Origin: Pelecanus crispus
Lineage: Eukaryota > Chordata > Aves > Pelecaniformes > Pelecanidae
Assembly (NCBI RefSeq): GCF_030463565.1
Contig: NC_134676.1
Span: forward strand, 28,707,228-28,771,227
Reading direction: 5' to 3'
DNA length: 64,000 bases
The notes beneath the pieces were generated by a model that saw only the letters and a program-made list of their open reading frames with translations, was not told the DNA's origin and searched no databases. Made by a program: the position numbers and the translations under genes. Below are positions 25,715 to 37,700 of the stretch, one piece after another (within the stretch, counting starts at the first letter, position 1; every line of letters begins with the position of its first letter).

Positions 25715-28700
25715 GTAAGAGCCAGCAAATACCTTAGTCCAGGTTTTCCTGATATACTTGTAGATTTAAAAGATTTATCTACTCCATAACTGTTGAATTA
25801 CATAATTAATTTAGCAAAGCTTTTGTATTTTCCAAATTCCTGTTTGTGTGTTGAGCTCTATTTTTTTCATTCTGTAATTGGGCATCAGTGACTATTTGCT
25901 GCTTCTTACCAATGGATCTGTATGCATTAAGTAATTTTTAAAAAACCTTAAAATTTCAACTGAGTCAAACTTTTTCCTAAAAAGCACTAACTCACACAGT
26001 CACAAAAATCTATCATATTAGCTAAGGGGTTTATGGTTTACTGAAGCTAACTGGCTCTTTTTGTAGCTCAGTCCTTCAGTGTTCTTCATGGTGAGTTCAG
26101 TTCTTGATCAGCAAGTTTCACTAATTTCAGAAGGGATTATTTTCTTTTTATCTGATGTATTCCCTGCTGTTGTTGGGAGTTCTGGTAGAGGTGGGCTGTG
26201 ATACTTTGTTTTAAACACTTATCCTTCGTGTGATAAGTTGGTCAATGTTGGTTCTGCTTAGATGAACATTTCTATTAGAACTGGTACCAATAAAAGCAGT
26301 GGTGTATAGCTTTAATGAAAAGTGAGCTGAGAGGATTCTTCGTGGGAACAAAAGGTCAGTGCTGCAGATTCCTTGGCAGAAGCAGAGTCTTGAGTACTTT
26401 CCTGCATTTCTGCAGGTGCTGTATGCCTAAGTATTTGTTTGTATTAACATCCCCATTTGTGGCATAGGATATCATAATCTTAAAGTGGGTAAGCAAGTCT
26501 ATTTACTACACTGTTAATGTCTGTCTAGTTTTTATGCATTAATTAAATATTGAAAATTTGTGAATTTAAATATCAAAATGCATTTCCACAAAGGTACTCA
26601 ACTCCTGAAAGGTAGATTGATTTGACTGTTCTCATGTTGTTCCTGAGGGGACATCAAGGAGACAACTTTGGAATTTCTAAAATGTGTGCAATTTAAGGGA
26701 AGAAAACCCTTCTGAATCCAGCCTTCCCACCTTAGCACACTAGGGCTCGTGTTAACAAACAGCAATTTTGCTGTGCCAGTTTGTTTCTGAGCTTGACTGC
26801 CTGCCTTGTTCTTCTGTTGGCTTTGACAGCTTGCATAGCTGGGACAGTTGAAGTGAACATACTGCTGGCTCTTTGCACAACTTACTTCAGTTGTGCATAT
26901 AAATGCAAATTGCTGACAGCAGAGAACTGTTACAGTATAAATTATTGTAGCTAAATCTGCCAGAGCCTGAGAGTCAGAGCTCTTTATAGTGCAGTCTGTC
27001 TTTAGGAAGAAACGTCTGAAGTAAGGGCCAGGGTCTGATGCTTGTCCTTTACAGTTAACTATTAAGCACTTAATTTTCAACATTCATCTTGCTTACCCTG
27101 CTAAACATTCTCTATATATTTTACTAATGTTGTTTTAGCAACAGTCTATTGAAGTATTGTACACTCTTGTTTCAGGTTCCTATTAGCTTGTCAACTGTGG
27201 GCTTCGTTCCTCTTTATGGTGAAGAGCAGACACACAAAGTTCTTGCTTTGTTTGCACGAGGGGACTCGCTCACAGGTTTTAAGATTTTAATCTCCGTGTT
27301 GCTGGGGTTTTTTTCTGTGACAAATACATGTAACCAGGCCCTTGCTCATTCCATGCTAGTGTAGCTCATAACTTTGCCAGTTTTTCATTTGTTGTTCACT
27401 GCATTCTTGTTCCCATACTATTATTTTTGTTGTGGATTCATATACACAAGTGATAGAACTTGGCACACTAATCAGAGTAGAACTGGACCGATTGAATTCA
27501 GAAGATACATAGCAAAATAACACGGTGCTTGTCTGAATCCAAGTAAAACATGTATCTCTTGATCTTTTTATGTACACCTTGCCTCTCCAAAAGGAATTTA
27601 TTGAGCATTCATAGAATCTGTTAATTTGCCCATGAATTTTGATGCTTTTTATTAGCAGTCATTGATCAGCATCAAGTGTAAATTTGTCTTTAGCTTTAGG
27701 TCCTAACATAGCTCTGGCTAAGATGACATCTCACTGGTTTTGGTGAGATGGGTTTTTTTGTCTCCCTTCCCTTTCAGTCCTCCATGTTTCTCTCTCTTAC
27801 CGTTTAATGCCATGTGCATGATTGCCAAGTTTGCCACAAATGCCCATAGATCAAACTCTTCTTGAGTGTTAATCGCATGGCCATCAGCCTTTTTACATTC
27901 ATCTGACTGCCTAAAACTTGCACAGTTTCAATATCAATATCCATTAGCAAAACAAAACTAAAATACATGTATGAATGAGACTCCTCTTGGCAGGCCCAGT
28001 TTATAGCGGAAGGAGGTGCTAGACTACAGTGATGAAGGATAGTGCTTATGTCTGAAAAACAGTTCCTGTATGCCATACTGCACAAAATCTGCATTTGGGT
28101 TTTTTGTTCAGTTTTGGACTAGGGAGCATTGCATATTGGGGGGTGTATAGCACCACATTGTTATGCTAGGGCAGTAAGAGCTGCATTAACGTGCCAGCTA
28201 GAAGATGCTTAACTTGGTTACTACAGTGTTATTTCTAATTGTTTAGCAGCTTTAACGAATATGTTTCTTTTGGAATGGTAAGAATAACTAACTTGTTATT
28301 TCCCCTTGTTTCTTTCAAGCTGTAGCCCTGTATCTTGCTGACCAGTGGTGGTCAATTGATGACATTGTGAGAACATCTGTCCCTGCTAGACAGGGGCTTC
28401 ATCAGGTAAAGCACTCCAACATTCACCTAGCAATTATTCTTATCCTTCAAGATAATGGCAAGTAACGGCAAATAGCTAGTGTGTGAGATGTTACGTGTTT
28501 TCATTTCATTCAGAAATTAGTTGGCTGTCTCAAGTCAAAAGCAAGGTCAGTGGGAATAGAGGAATAGGTACTAGGAGGAAGGGAACTTGGTTGTGAAGAT
28601 AGTGTCTAGAGCAAGAGTGACTCTTGTACATTAGCTGCATATGTAAGCTATTTAGATGTTACCAATGTTAAGAGTTTTTTCTTTACTCTTTAGAACATTG

Positions 28701-31700
28701 TATGTCTGGTTGTATTGAAATGTCTTAGTAGAGTGGTGCATTGTATCATAGCAGTACCTCTTGGTCTTATCAGGAGACTAGTAAGATAAAAATATTGTCG
28801 GGAACCTGTTTGATAGAGGCGAGTTGGAGCTGGTGGCTTGCAGTGGCAATACATGAGGTTTGGGAAAGTAAATTGCCTGGTATCTGCTTTATTGCTCATC
28901 GTTGACCTTTGTTACCATTACCTGTGTAGCATGGAGGTTTTTTTTTTCCCAAAACTGGAAGTCTGTATTTTTCTAGGAGTATAATTTATATCTGCTCAGG
29001 AAATCTGGGCACTCATCTTTGAGTTTTCTATTTTTTAATTTGCTGTAGAGAATTTGGCATGTAGTCTTATTTTTCATGTGCTTCTTAATGGTAGGATGGT
29101 CATTAAATCGGGAAAGCTGAACCTTTTATAGGTAGGGTAGCTGAGGCTCTGGGCATTGGGAAAAGAGGATGGTTCCTCCATTCTTCCTTCACAGTGGATA
29201 GGATAGTGGTGAACTTAAATTTCATATGTAAAAGGAACCCTGCAGGACAGAGAAAAGGATATTGAGTTCCTTGTTTCATGCCACAGAAACTGTTGTAACT
29301 AGTTCTTCCACTGCATCATGTCCTGTTGTCTGCCACTCTGTTAGCCGTGATTGAGTGTGCCAAGTCCTGCTACTCCATGAGGCTCACCATTTCTTCTTTG
29401 TAGGACTCCAATTACCAGCTAGCCTGGGAAGTGTGAGGCTGGTGTACTGCTGTTATTTGGTGAATGTTTTCGAAATCCAGCAACAGTTTTGAGTAAAAAT
29501 CAAAACATTCCTCCAACTGCCCCACTCCCAGCACTTCTCTCAGCTTTTACCCATTGCATTAGGAGTGACACTGAAGTTATGAAATACCCTCTGTCTATGG
29601 TGGTGCTCTATACGCAACCTATTGCTATGGCTTCCAAGCATCTCCTTGCCCTCAAAGCCCAGAGCTCCATCCTGCTTTTATCACTTAGAACTTCTCTTGA
29701 CTTCATCTGCAGCTGTGTTAACTGGCAACTTTGAAAAATAAAGTCCGTGATGGGTGAGTATTAACTAATCTGACCACTGTTCTAAAATGTTCTTCTGTGT
29801 TTCCTTAGGTGAAGTCAGTTGGAGAGAGGGTTGTTCTCTATGTTCTGAATAGAATTATCTATCGGACACAAGAAATGGAAAGAAATGAGATCCCTTTTCT
29901 CTGTCATGGTAGCAATGACTATGCTAAGATCATGTGGAAAAAAGGAGAGGCTATTGGTTTCTATTCTGTTAAGCCTACAGGTAAAACACTTGAGTATTGT
30001 GGGATTTGGGAGGGTGGTATGTAAAGGCGTGGAGGTAGGAAGCTTATTTGAAGAATATAGTATTTAGTAGACTTTACAAGCCTTGCAGGCCTAATGGGTT
30101 GGTGTTTTCCTGAAATCATAAGAGGACAGATTGCTGTTAAAATTTCTAGCTTAAATGCTTACATGCTTTAGCAATCTAAGAAAGTTCTTAGATTTCTTCA
30201 TATTCTGCAACATATATTTAAAACTGTAGAAATGAAGTATACCTGAAAGCTTTTTATTTTTTCTTTTTTTCTGTAGAGCAATTGTTTACAGTTGGATTGG
30301 GCTGTGCTTGGTTTTTTGGTTTTTGTTTTGATTTTTTGGGGTATATTTTTTTGACCTAGCTCCAGAATGCAGAGATCCTGTTTATCCAAAATTATTGTAG
30401 AATCAGATGTCATTATCACTTAAGCATTTTATAGCATGACAGCATAGAAACTTTGCTCTCAAGCATAAGATTCAGCTACACCTGGTGATAATAAAAAGAG
30501 ATTCCCTTTCCTTCCGCACATGCATTCCCTCAAAGATTACAATTGAGCTGGCAGGTTTACGTTATTAATGTTACAGACTTTCTGATGTTTTTCTCTTTCT
30601 AAAACATAATTTCCCTTTAGTTATTTTGGAATTTATTGTGTTTTTCATTTTTTGCTGAATAAAATTTAGTATTTAGGTAGGCTGTTGAGCATATTGATAG
30701 CACTTTGTAGAATATCAATATTTGGATGAAGGAGAAACAGTCTGGCATTTTTGTTTCATTTCTAGAGGGGTTTAACTAATTCAGGATTAATGATGGTACT
30801 GAAGGCTCTCTGGAGACTTCCCCCATTAACATACATACATGCGTTTGCAAACTGTTAAAATGGCAGACTGTCTGGGTCACTGACGTATTCTGGTCTGGCA
30901 ATCAAGACAGCAAAGCAATCAGTTATTTTGTTCTGGTTGTTATCTTTTTGTGGTTTTTTTCCTTTTTAAAAAGAAATTATGCATTGCATATTTGTATGTC
31001 TCAGTATTATTTTTAATGTAAAAATTGCTGTAGTGTGGTGGTCACAAAGTAGTATTTACATTGCAGTGATTTCTGTTGTGGGCTTATAAAGCTGGAAATT
31101 AGAGTAGTGATTCTTTTTTTAGTCTAGAATGGGGACACTTCTTTATGTGGCACTGAAGTTTTGCTGTACTCAGGCTCACTTGTTATACTTCTCATGATGG
31201 CCTCTCATTTACTTGTCCTGAGTTAGCAAACACTGAAGGCTGATCTTTCTAGGCATTATCAATATTTCACCCAGGTTTGACTGTGTGCTGTATTCTCCAA
31301 ATGAGTAGTCTACGTGGAAAAAGACAGCTCTGGAAACAGATGGTTAGGAAAGAGTGGTGGAGTTTGACTGGTATCCCAAAGGGTCTCCAAGTAATGTAAC
31401 CTCTCTGCCCGTGTTTTCCTTGCTTGAAAAATGAAGATAAGTATGTTCTACAAGGCTGCAAAAACTGACTATGTTGTATAGACAACTGTATGCTTCTCTC
31501 TGGCCTTGTTAGAGGAAAGGGCAACTTTTTGGCATAGTTCACACTGACTCACAAAATGAGGGCCTAAAAATGGATTGGATAGTTGATGGGCTGTCATAAT
31601 GCCATTATATGGCATCCCTTTGTCACCACTGAGTCCATAGCTACCCTTTGAATCTCTGATACTGAAGTACCTATGTGTTATGACAGTCCATTTAATCTTT

Positions 31701-34700
31701 TTTTAATTATGAACGATGTGGTTTTTATGGGAGAATTCCAGTGTAAAGTGCCCTAGGACTTTTTGTGGCTTTATTTAAAAAATTGAAATTATTGTTTAAG
31801 TCTTTAAACAAGAGCTGAATTACAGTCTTCATATTTGTCCTATTGTTCCTCCCTCTTCAGCTTCATTTTTAGTATAGTTTTCCTATGGAATTCTATTGTG
31901 GGATTTCAAAGTGAGCCTTTCCTCTCTCTCTCTGCTATTCTTTTCTGGTACTACAGACTTTTTCTAACATATTAATCTAGTGATATATCTTGGCAACATT
32001 ATGAAACTTGCCCAAAGAGCCAATAAATGGCTGATAGCAATTATTTATTTTTAATGACCTTTATAAATTATTTTTATAATTTTAATATAATTTTATATGA
32101 CTTACAGTTAATAGTTTGGTATAACTTTTATAAATTATAGAAGTCTTTATTTGAATATGCTAACATCTATGCTGCAGCATGTTAATGCTGAAGTACGAAT
32201 TTTTTCCCCTCCTATTATTGCAGGAAGTGTTTGTAGCTCTCATCTTGGTCAGCAGTATAAACTGCCGGTGCTAGACACAATGTTTGTAAGAAAGAAACAT
32301 CGTGGGAAAGACTCTGGGCTAATCATGTTGGAGGACTTTGTGGATTCCTTTGCTGAAGACTCTCTTGGCCTACGATACCCGCTGTCATCCTTCATGTACA
32401 CAGGCATGCTCTTTAATTTATTCTTCTGATCTTCTTTTTGCATTCTTTACATGTCCAAATGAGTGCTGTCATTCAAACTCCATGTCTGTGGCTGCGTCCT
32501 CAGTTTCTGTATTAAATGTTCTGCTCTTCAGTGAAGGTTAAAAATCCTGATTTGTTTAAGATGGTGAAGTAGTTCCTGACCAGATTTTTAATCCTCCACA
32601 TGAGATTAGATTATTGGATCTCTGCTGGCTTTTTGCTACTGTGAAGTTTACCACTGTCCCGCCCTGCAAGCCTCCAGAATGGTCTGAGGTGTTTCTGTGT
32701 GTGATCTGATGCATATCTTCTTTGTAGCACCTTTTTCTTGCTCACACCTAAGCCTCACAGGGTCATTTCATTCATGCTTTCTCAGAACTTCTGGTCAAAT
32801 GAACATACTAGGCTATGTTTTAACTTGGGTATAAGAAGGCACAGTTGTAATGCAGAAGGAACACACGGCTCTTCCATTAGCAACCCAAGAGGGCTATGTG
32901 ATCTAGGAAATGACATGTGTTCTGGAAATGATGTTGCTTGGGACTGCGTTCAGACAAGAAGCATACTTCCTTTGCCCTGTTTTTCAAGGCTTGTCCTACT
33001 CTTAGGCCATCTGCCAGGCTTCTGTCTGTGAACATTTTGATCAGGCCACCCTAGCCACTGGAAATTTTCTGCTTTTCCAAGTACCGCTGTCTGTTGCTGG
33101 ATCTGACAAGACCTGGTCTGTTAGGCTTCAACCAGCAAACTGTCTTGAGCAGAATTTAATGACTAATCCATTTCCCTGGTCAAGGAGTGATATGGCAGGG
33201 ATCTTGTCCATTGAGATTATGCATTAGTAGTGAATCAGGTGCAAAATAGTAGTTTTCCTGGTAGCTACTACAGAATAATATCAAAGCATACCTCTCCACA
33301 TAGATGTTTAGTATGTGTACTGGGAGAAAAGAGGTGGAGGGACAGCAGAGAAAAAATATTCCAGAAGTGAGCAGTGAGTGGGTGATAAACCACGCAATGG
33401 TAACGTGTTCGCATTCCCAAAGAGTGCTTTTCACAAGTGCCTGTAATGACATGTGGTGACAAAGATCAGTTGACTGTATCCTCTGCTTAAGAGCCCTTCC
33501 ATCCTGGGTTGTGTCTTGTGATTGGCAGGGACAGTGACCAGTGAAGTTGTAGAACTCTCAAGTGGGTGCTTAGAGAAGAATAATAAAATCCCATCCATCT
33601 TCGTTTGCAGTTTAAGATAATAATGGAAAGTGTTTAAACATGAAGAAAGGATTTATTGAGAAGGATGAGTAGGATAAAGCAGTATTACATTTATTTCAGA
33701 CTCAGCTGTTTTGTTGAACAGTTCTTTCTGTGGTGGTTTATGTGTGTGATGGAAGATTGCAAATTAATTTGATTTCAGATAAACTTTAAAAATTGGGGTA
33801 CAGCAGAGTATATAGTATATATAATATACTGTTTTTTCTTATGTTTGTTCAGCTTGTAAGCAATATCTTGAGAAGTACCCTGGGGATAATAACCTTTTGT
33901 GGGAAGTGGAGGGAACAGGATATTGGTTCCAGAGAACGTCTATTAAGTTTTTACTGCAAAGGCAAAAGCTCACAGTTGCAGGTATGGATGCCTTGTTTAG
34001 TTGTTTTCTGACACTTTGTAAAGATGAACACTCTGCAAGTACAACAGTGACTTCTGTGAACACTGCCCATGGAAACTAGCAGAAAGATTTTTATTTGTCC
34101 TGAGATCTGTGAGATCATATTTTGGTGGTTAATTGTTGTGTAAAGGTCCTATAATTTTCCATTTCCCTGTTTCCTCTTTTAAATCTTAACAGCAGAGGCC
34201 TTACAGAAAGAAAATAAGAGTTTCCAAGCAGAGGATCATTTTCGGCAGTCTGCAGCAGTATCTGAAGCAAGTGGACAGAAGTCTGAGCTAGAAACAAAGC
34301 TAAGTGTAGGTACACAGACTGTGACTTCTTTTTTTGATTGCTTTGTTACTAAAAAACAAAGTATGAGAAATGTTTTTGTCCATCTCATTATAATTGGCTC
34401 AAGTCCATACTATATATAAAAGACAAATGCTTTTTTTACTTTTTTGGGTAGATGTTATGCTTTCCACCGATGTAACACCAATGACTAAGTTGGGGTTAAA
34501 AATACCATTTTTTTGTTTGGTGGTTGGGGGTTTTTTTGGTTTGTTTTTTTTTTTTTTTTTGCGGGAGGGCGGGGTGGTGGTGTGTCCCCATGAATGTACA
34601 GGGTCTATGCCACAGCTGTCAAAGTCTGTAATTTGAGCTGTTTGCTAGCAGATTAGATAAGGGAGAATATTTCAACTGACTCTGAGATTTAAACTGTCTA

Positions 34701-37700
34701 GAAAGGCTGTTGAACAGTAGAGTCATCATAAGAGTGGAGAGAACAAGGAAGAGTGTTTGTAGAAGTGCACATTCACATCACAGTTCAATACAATGGGCAG
34801 TGTTTAGTTTGCAGCGTTATACATTGTCCTTATAGAAGGGCTGCAGCTTTCTTTGTACGTATTTGAAATATCAACAGATTTCAGCTACGTATGGCTATAT
34901 ATGTGTCTTCTGCAATGCTTTGAAAACTGTTGGACCACCAAACAAAATAAAATACCCCACCTTTCCCCAAACCAGGAAAAAACATTCCCCAGCTTTCATT
35001 TTCACCTTTCACTTAGTGAAATTTAATTATGTGGACACCTGTTATAAATGGAATGGTTAGGAAAAAAAAATTGGTAGTGTTGTTTATAAAGACAGGTTAC
35101 TTTCAGGTGTTATCTTCTAGTTGAGACCAGAACTAAAATACAGAGAAAAATATTCATCCTTGTAATAAAGATAATTAAAAAAAAAAAAAAAAACAAACTG
35201 AGAGATACATGTAAGTATCTTAAATTAAGAATGGTTGTAGCTGCTCTTCCATAGGATCATTACTATGAAATAGTGCTTTAGAAAGATGCAGATAGGGAGA
35301 TGAAGGTATTTCAATCAATTCACAAGTTTTTGGAATAACATTAGCTTTGCTCTTGCTTCACAGGCTGACTCTCAAAAACATGAAGTATCAATAGATGTCC
35401 ATGAAAGCACATCTGAAGGTAAAAATAACCTTGATTATCAGTATTGTGATTACTGTGGATTAATAGGTTAGCAGGCTCTTTTACTGCTTTCAGTCTTAGC
35501 ATATTCATCTGCAAAGTATATAAAAACACGCCTTCCTCTAAGGTGCTGAGGCTTAGCTCATAAACCTTTTTGAGGACTTCAGATAAAATTGTTATGAGTC
35601 TTGGTAAAGATATTATGCATGTGTATTCAGAAAAAAAGTACCACAATGAAATGCTGTTTTACTTGCACTCAGTTTCTTTAATGAAATATTAGAGGGAAAA
35701 ACTTTATGCAGATCTTGGACTGCCAAGTGCCGGGTCCTGCACTTCGGTCACAACAACCCCATGCAACGCTACAGGCTTGGGGAGGAGTGGCTGGAAAGCT
35801 GCCTGGCCAAAAAGGACCTGGGGGTGTTAGTAGATAGCCGGCTGAACATGAGCCAGCAGTGTGCCCAGGTGGCCAAGAAGGCCAACAGCATCCTGGCTTG
35901 TATCAGGAATGCTGTGGCCAGCAGGAGCAGGGAGGTGATTGTCCCCCTGTACTCGGCGCTGGTGAGGCCGCACCTGGAATACTGTGTCCAGTTTTGGGCC
36001 CCTCAATACAAGAAAGACATTGAGGTGCTGGAGCGTGTTCAGAGAAGGGCAACGAAGCTGGTGAAGGGTCTGGAGCACAGGCCTTATGAGGAGCGGCTGA
36101 GGGAACTGGGGTTGTTTAGCCTGGAGAAGAGGAGGCTGAGGGGAGACCTTATCGCTCTCTACAACTACCTGAAAGGAGGGTGTAGTGAGGTGGGTGTTGG
36201 GCTCTTCTCCCAAGTAGTTAGCGATAGGACAAGAGGAAATGGGCTTAAGCTGCGCCAGGGGAGGTTTAGACTGGAAATTAGGAAAAATTTCTTTACGGAA
36301 AGGGTGGTCAGGCATTGGAACAGGCTGCCCAGAGAGGTGGTGGAGTCACCATCCCTGGAAGTGTTCAAAAAACGGGTAGATGTGGCACTTCGGGATATGG
36401 TTTAGTCTGGTCTACCCTTGATTAGTCTAGAGTGGGCTTGGTAGTGTAGGTTAATGGTTGGACTGGATGATCTTAAAGGTCTTTTCCAACCTAGATGATT
36501 CTATGATTCTATGATTCTATTTATTTGCATGCATTTATTTTGTTATTTTCTTTTTTTTCTTCCTAAGACCTTAATATATATCCCATTGCCAGTTGGATGC
36601 GAAGCAGTCATTTAAAACGCCCCAGGATAGGAAAAAACAGCCAGGAACCTGAACCTGAAACTTCCCAAGGAGATAAGGCAAATGCTCTTCGTGTGTCAGA
36701 AAACAGGTAGAGGAGCCCTTATTTTACTGATTTCTTATTTTGTTGCTTGGGCAGTCGCAAACTACATCAGTGTCTTGCAGTGTGCTATTTGGTATTTCCT
36801 CTCCTTTCTTCCTACTTGCTTGATTTAAAAATTACTAAAAATAAAGCGTGATGTGAGAAAGAAAATTGAGACATCACCTGAAGAGTGATTGCACCAAAAC
36901 GTAGTGTCTCTGAAAGCTCAGCAGATACTGGAAATAACAGTAGGAAAACAATGAGGGCTGAGGGTGTCTGTTTATAACTGAGTCTGCGTGAAGGTAGAAA
37001 CATCTGTATTCGTATGGCATAGTTTCTTGTGATAATATAACTACACATACCCACAATGCTATGTGTGATCTTTAGAGAGGTGTCCCTTCCTGACATTTTG
37101 TTATGGTGGCATATTGCAGTATAATAAAGTCTGACTGTTTAGTTTGGGAGCTGGTTTACTGCTTGTTGCTTAACAGAAGAGTTATAGGGAGCCACCAGTC
37201 TTCAAAATAGAGCCCTTTGTTTAGACAAATTCTGATTTAAAACCATCATATCCAAACTTACATCCTGGAAAAAAAGTCATCTCCAGTTTAAAGGATGTTA
37301 TGCTGTGTAATAATTGTCAGATGGGGAGGTGAAGAGTTGTACCACTTGTGTGCCGTAACAATTCATACAAGACAGGGCCTGAAGTACTAATTTGCGCTGG
37401 CTTCCATCCAGAAAGCAGAACTGTGGCTATTTTAAATAAATAACTAAATTGGTCCTTCCTTTTCCTTCTTCTATGTGAGTATATGTATGTTCATAGACAC
37501 ATACCGCCCCACCCCGTGTCCCTCTCGTTCTCTTCTAAAAAAAACCCCACTGTAACCCCAAAAACCTCTTTTGAAGAACTGAAGATAACCTGATAGGAAA
37601 TCCTTCCAACTTGTTCCATTAGGTTTCTTTAAACAAAATTAGTGTGTTTCCTTTTTATGTGAAGCCGAGGTCTTCAGCTAGATACAGCCTAATTTTTGTG

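Noticed and set aside
26598-27083. 161-codon minus frame in FAM169A intron
   Set aside because: No recognisable motif or splice partner; an AT-rich intron with a chance open stretch.
35761-36405. 214-codon frame as a host gene
   Set aside because: It is the C-terminal end of CR1 reverse transcriptase, with a CR1 3' tail; annotated as a mobile element.
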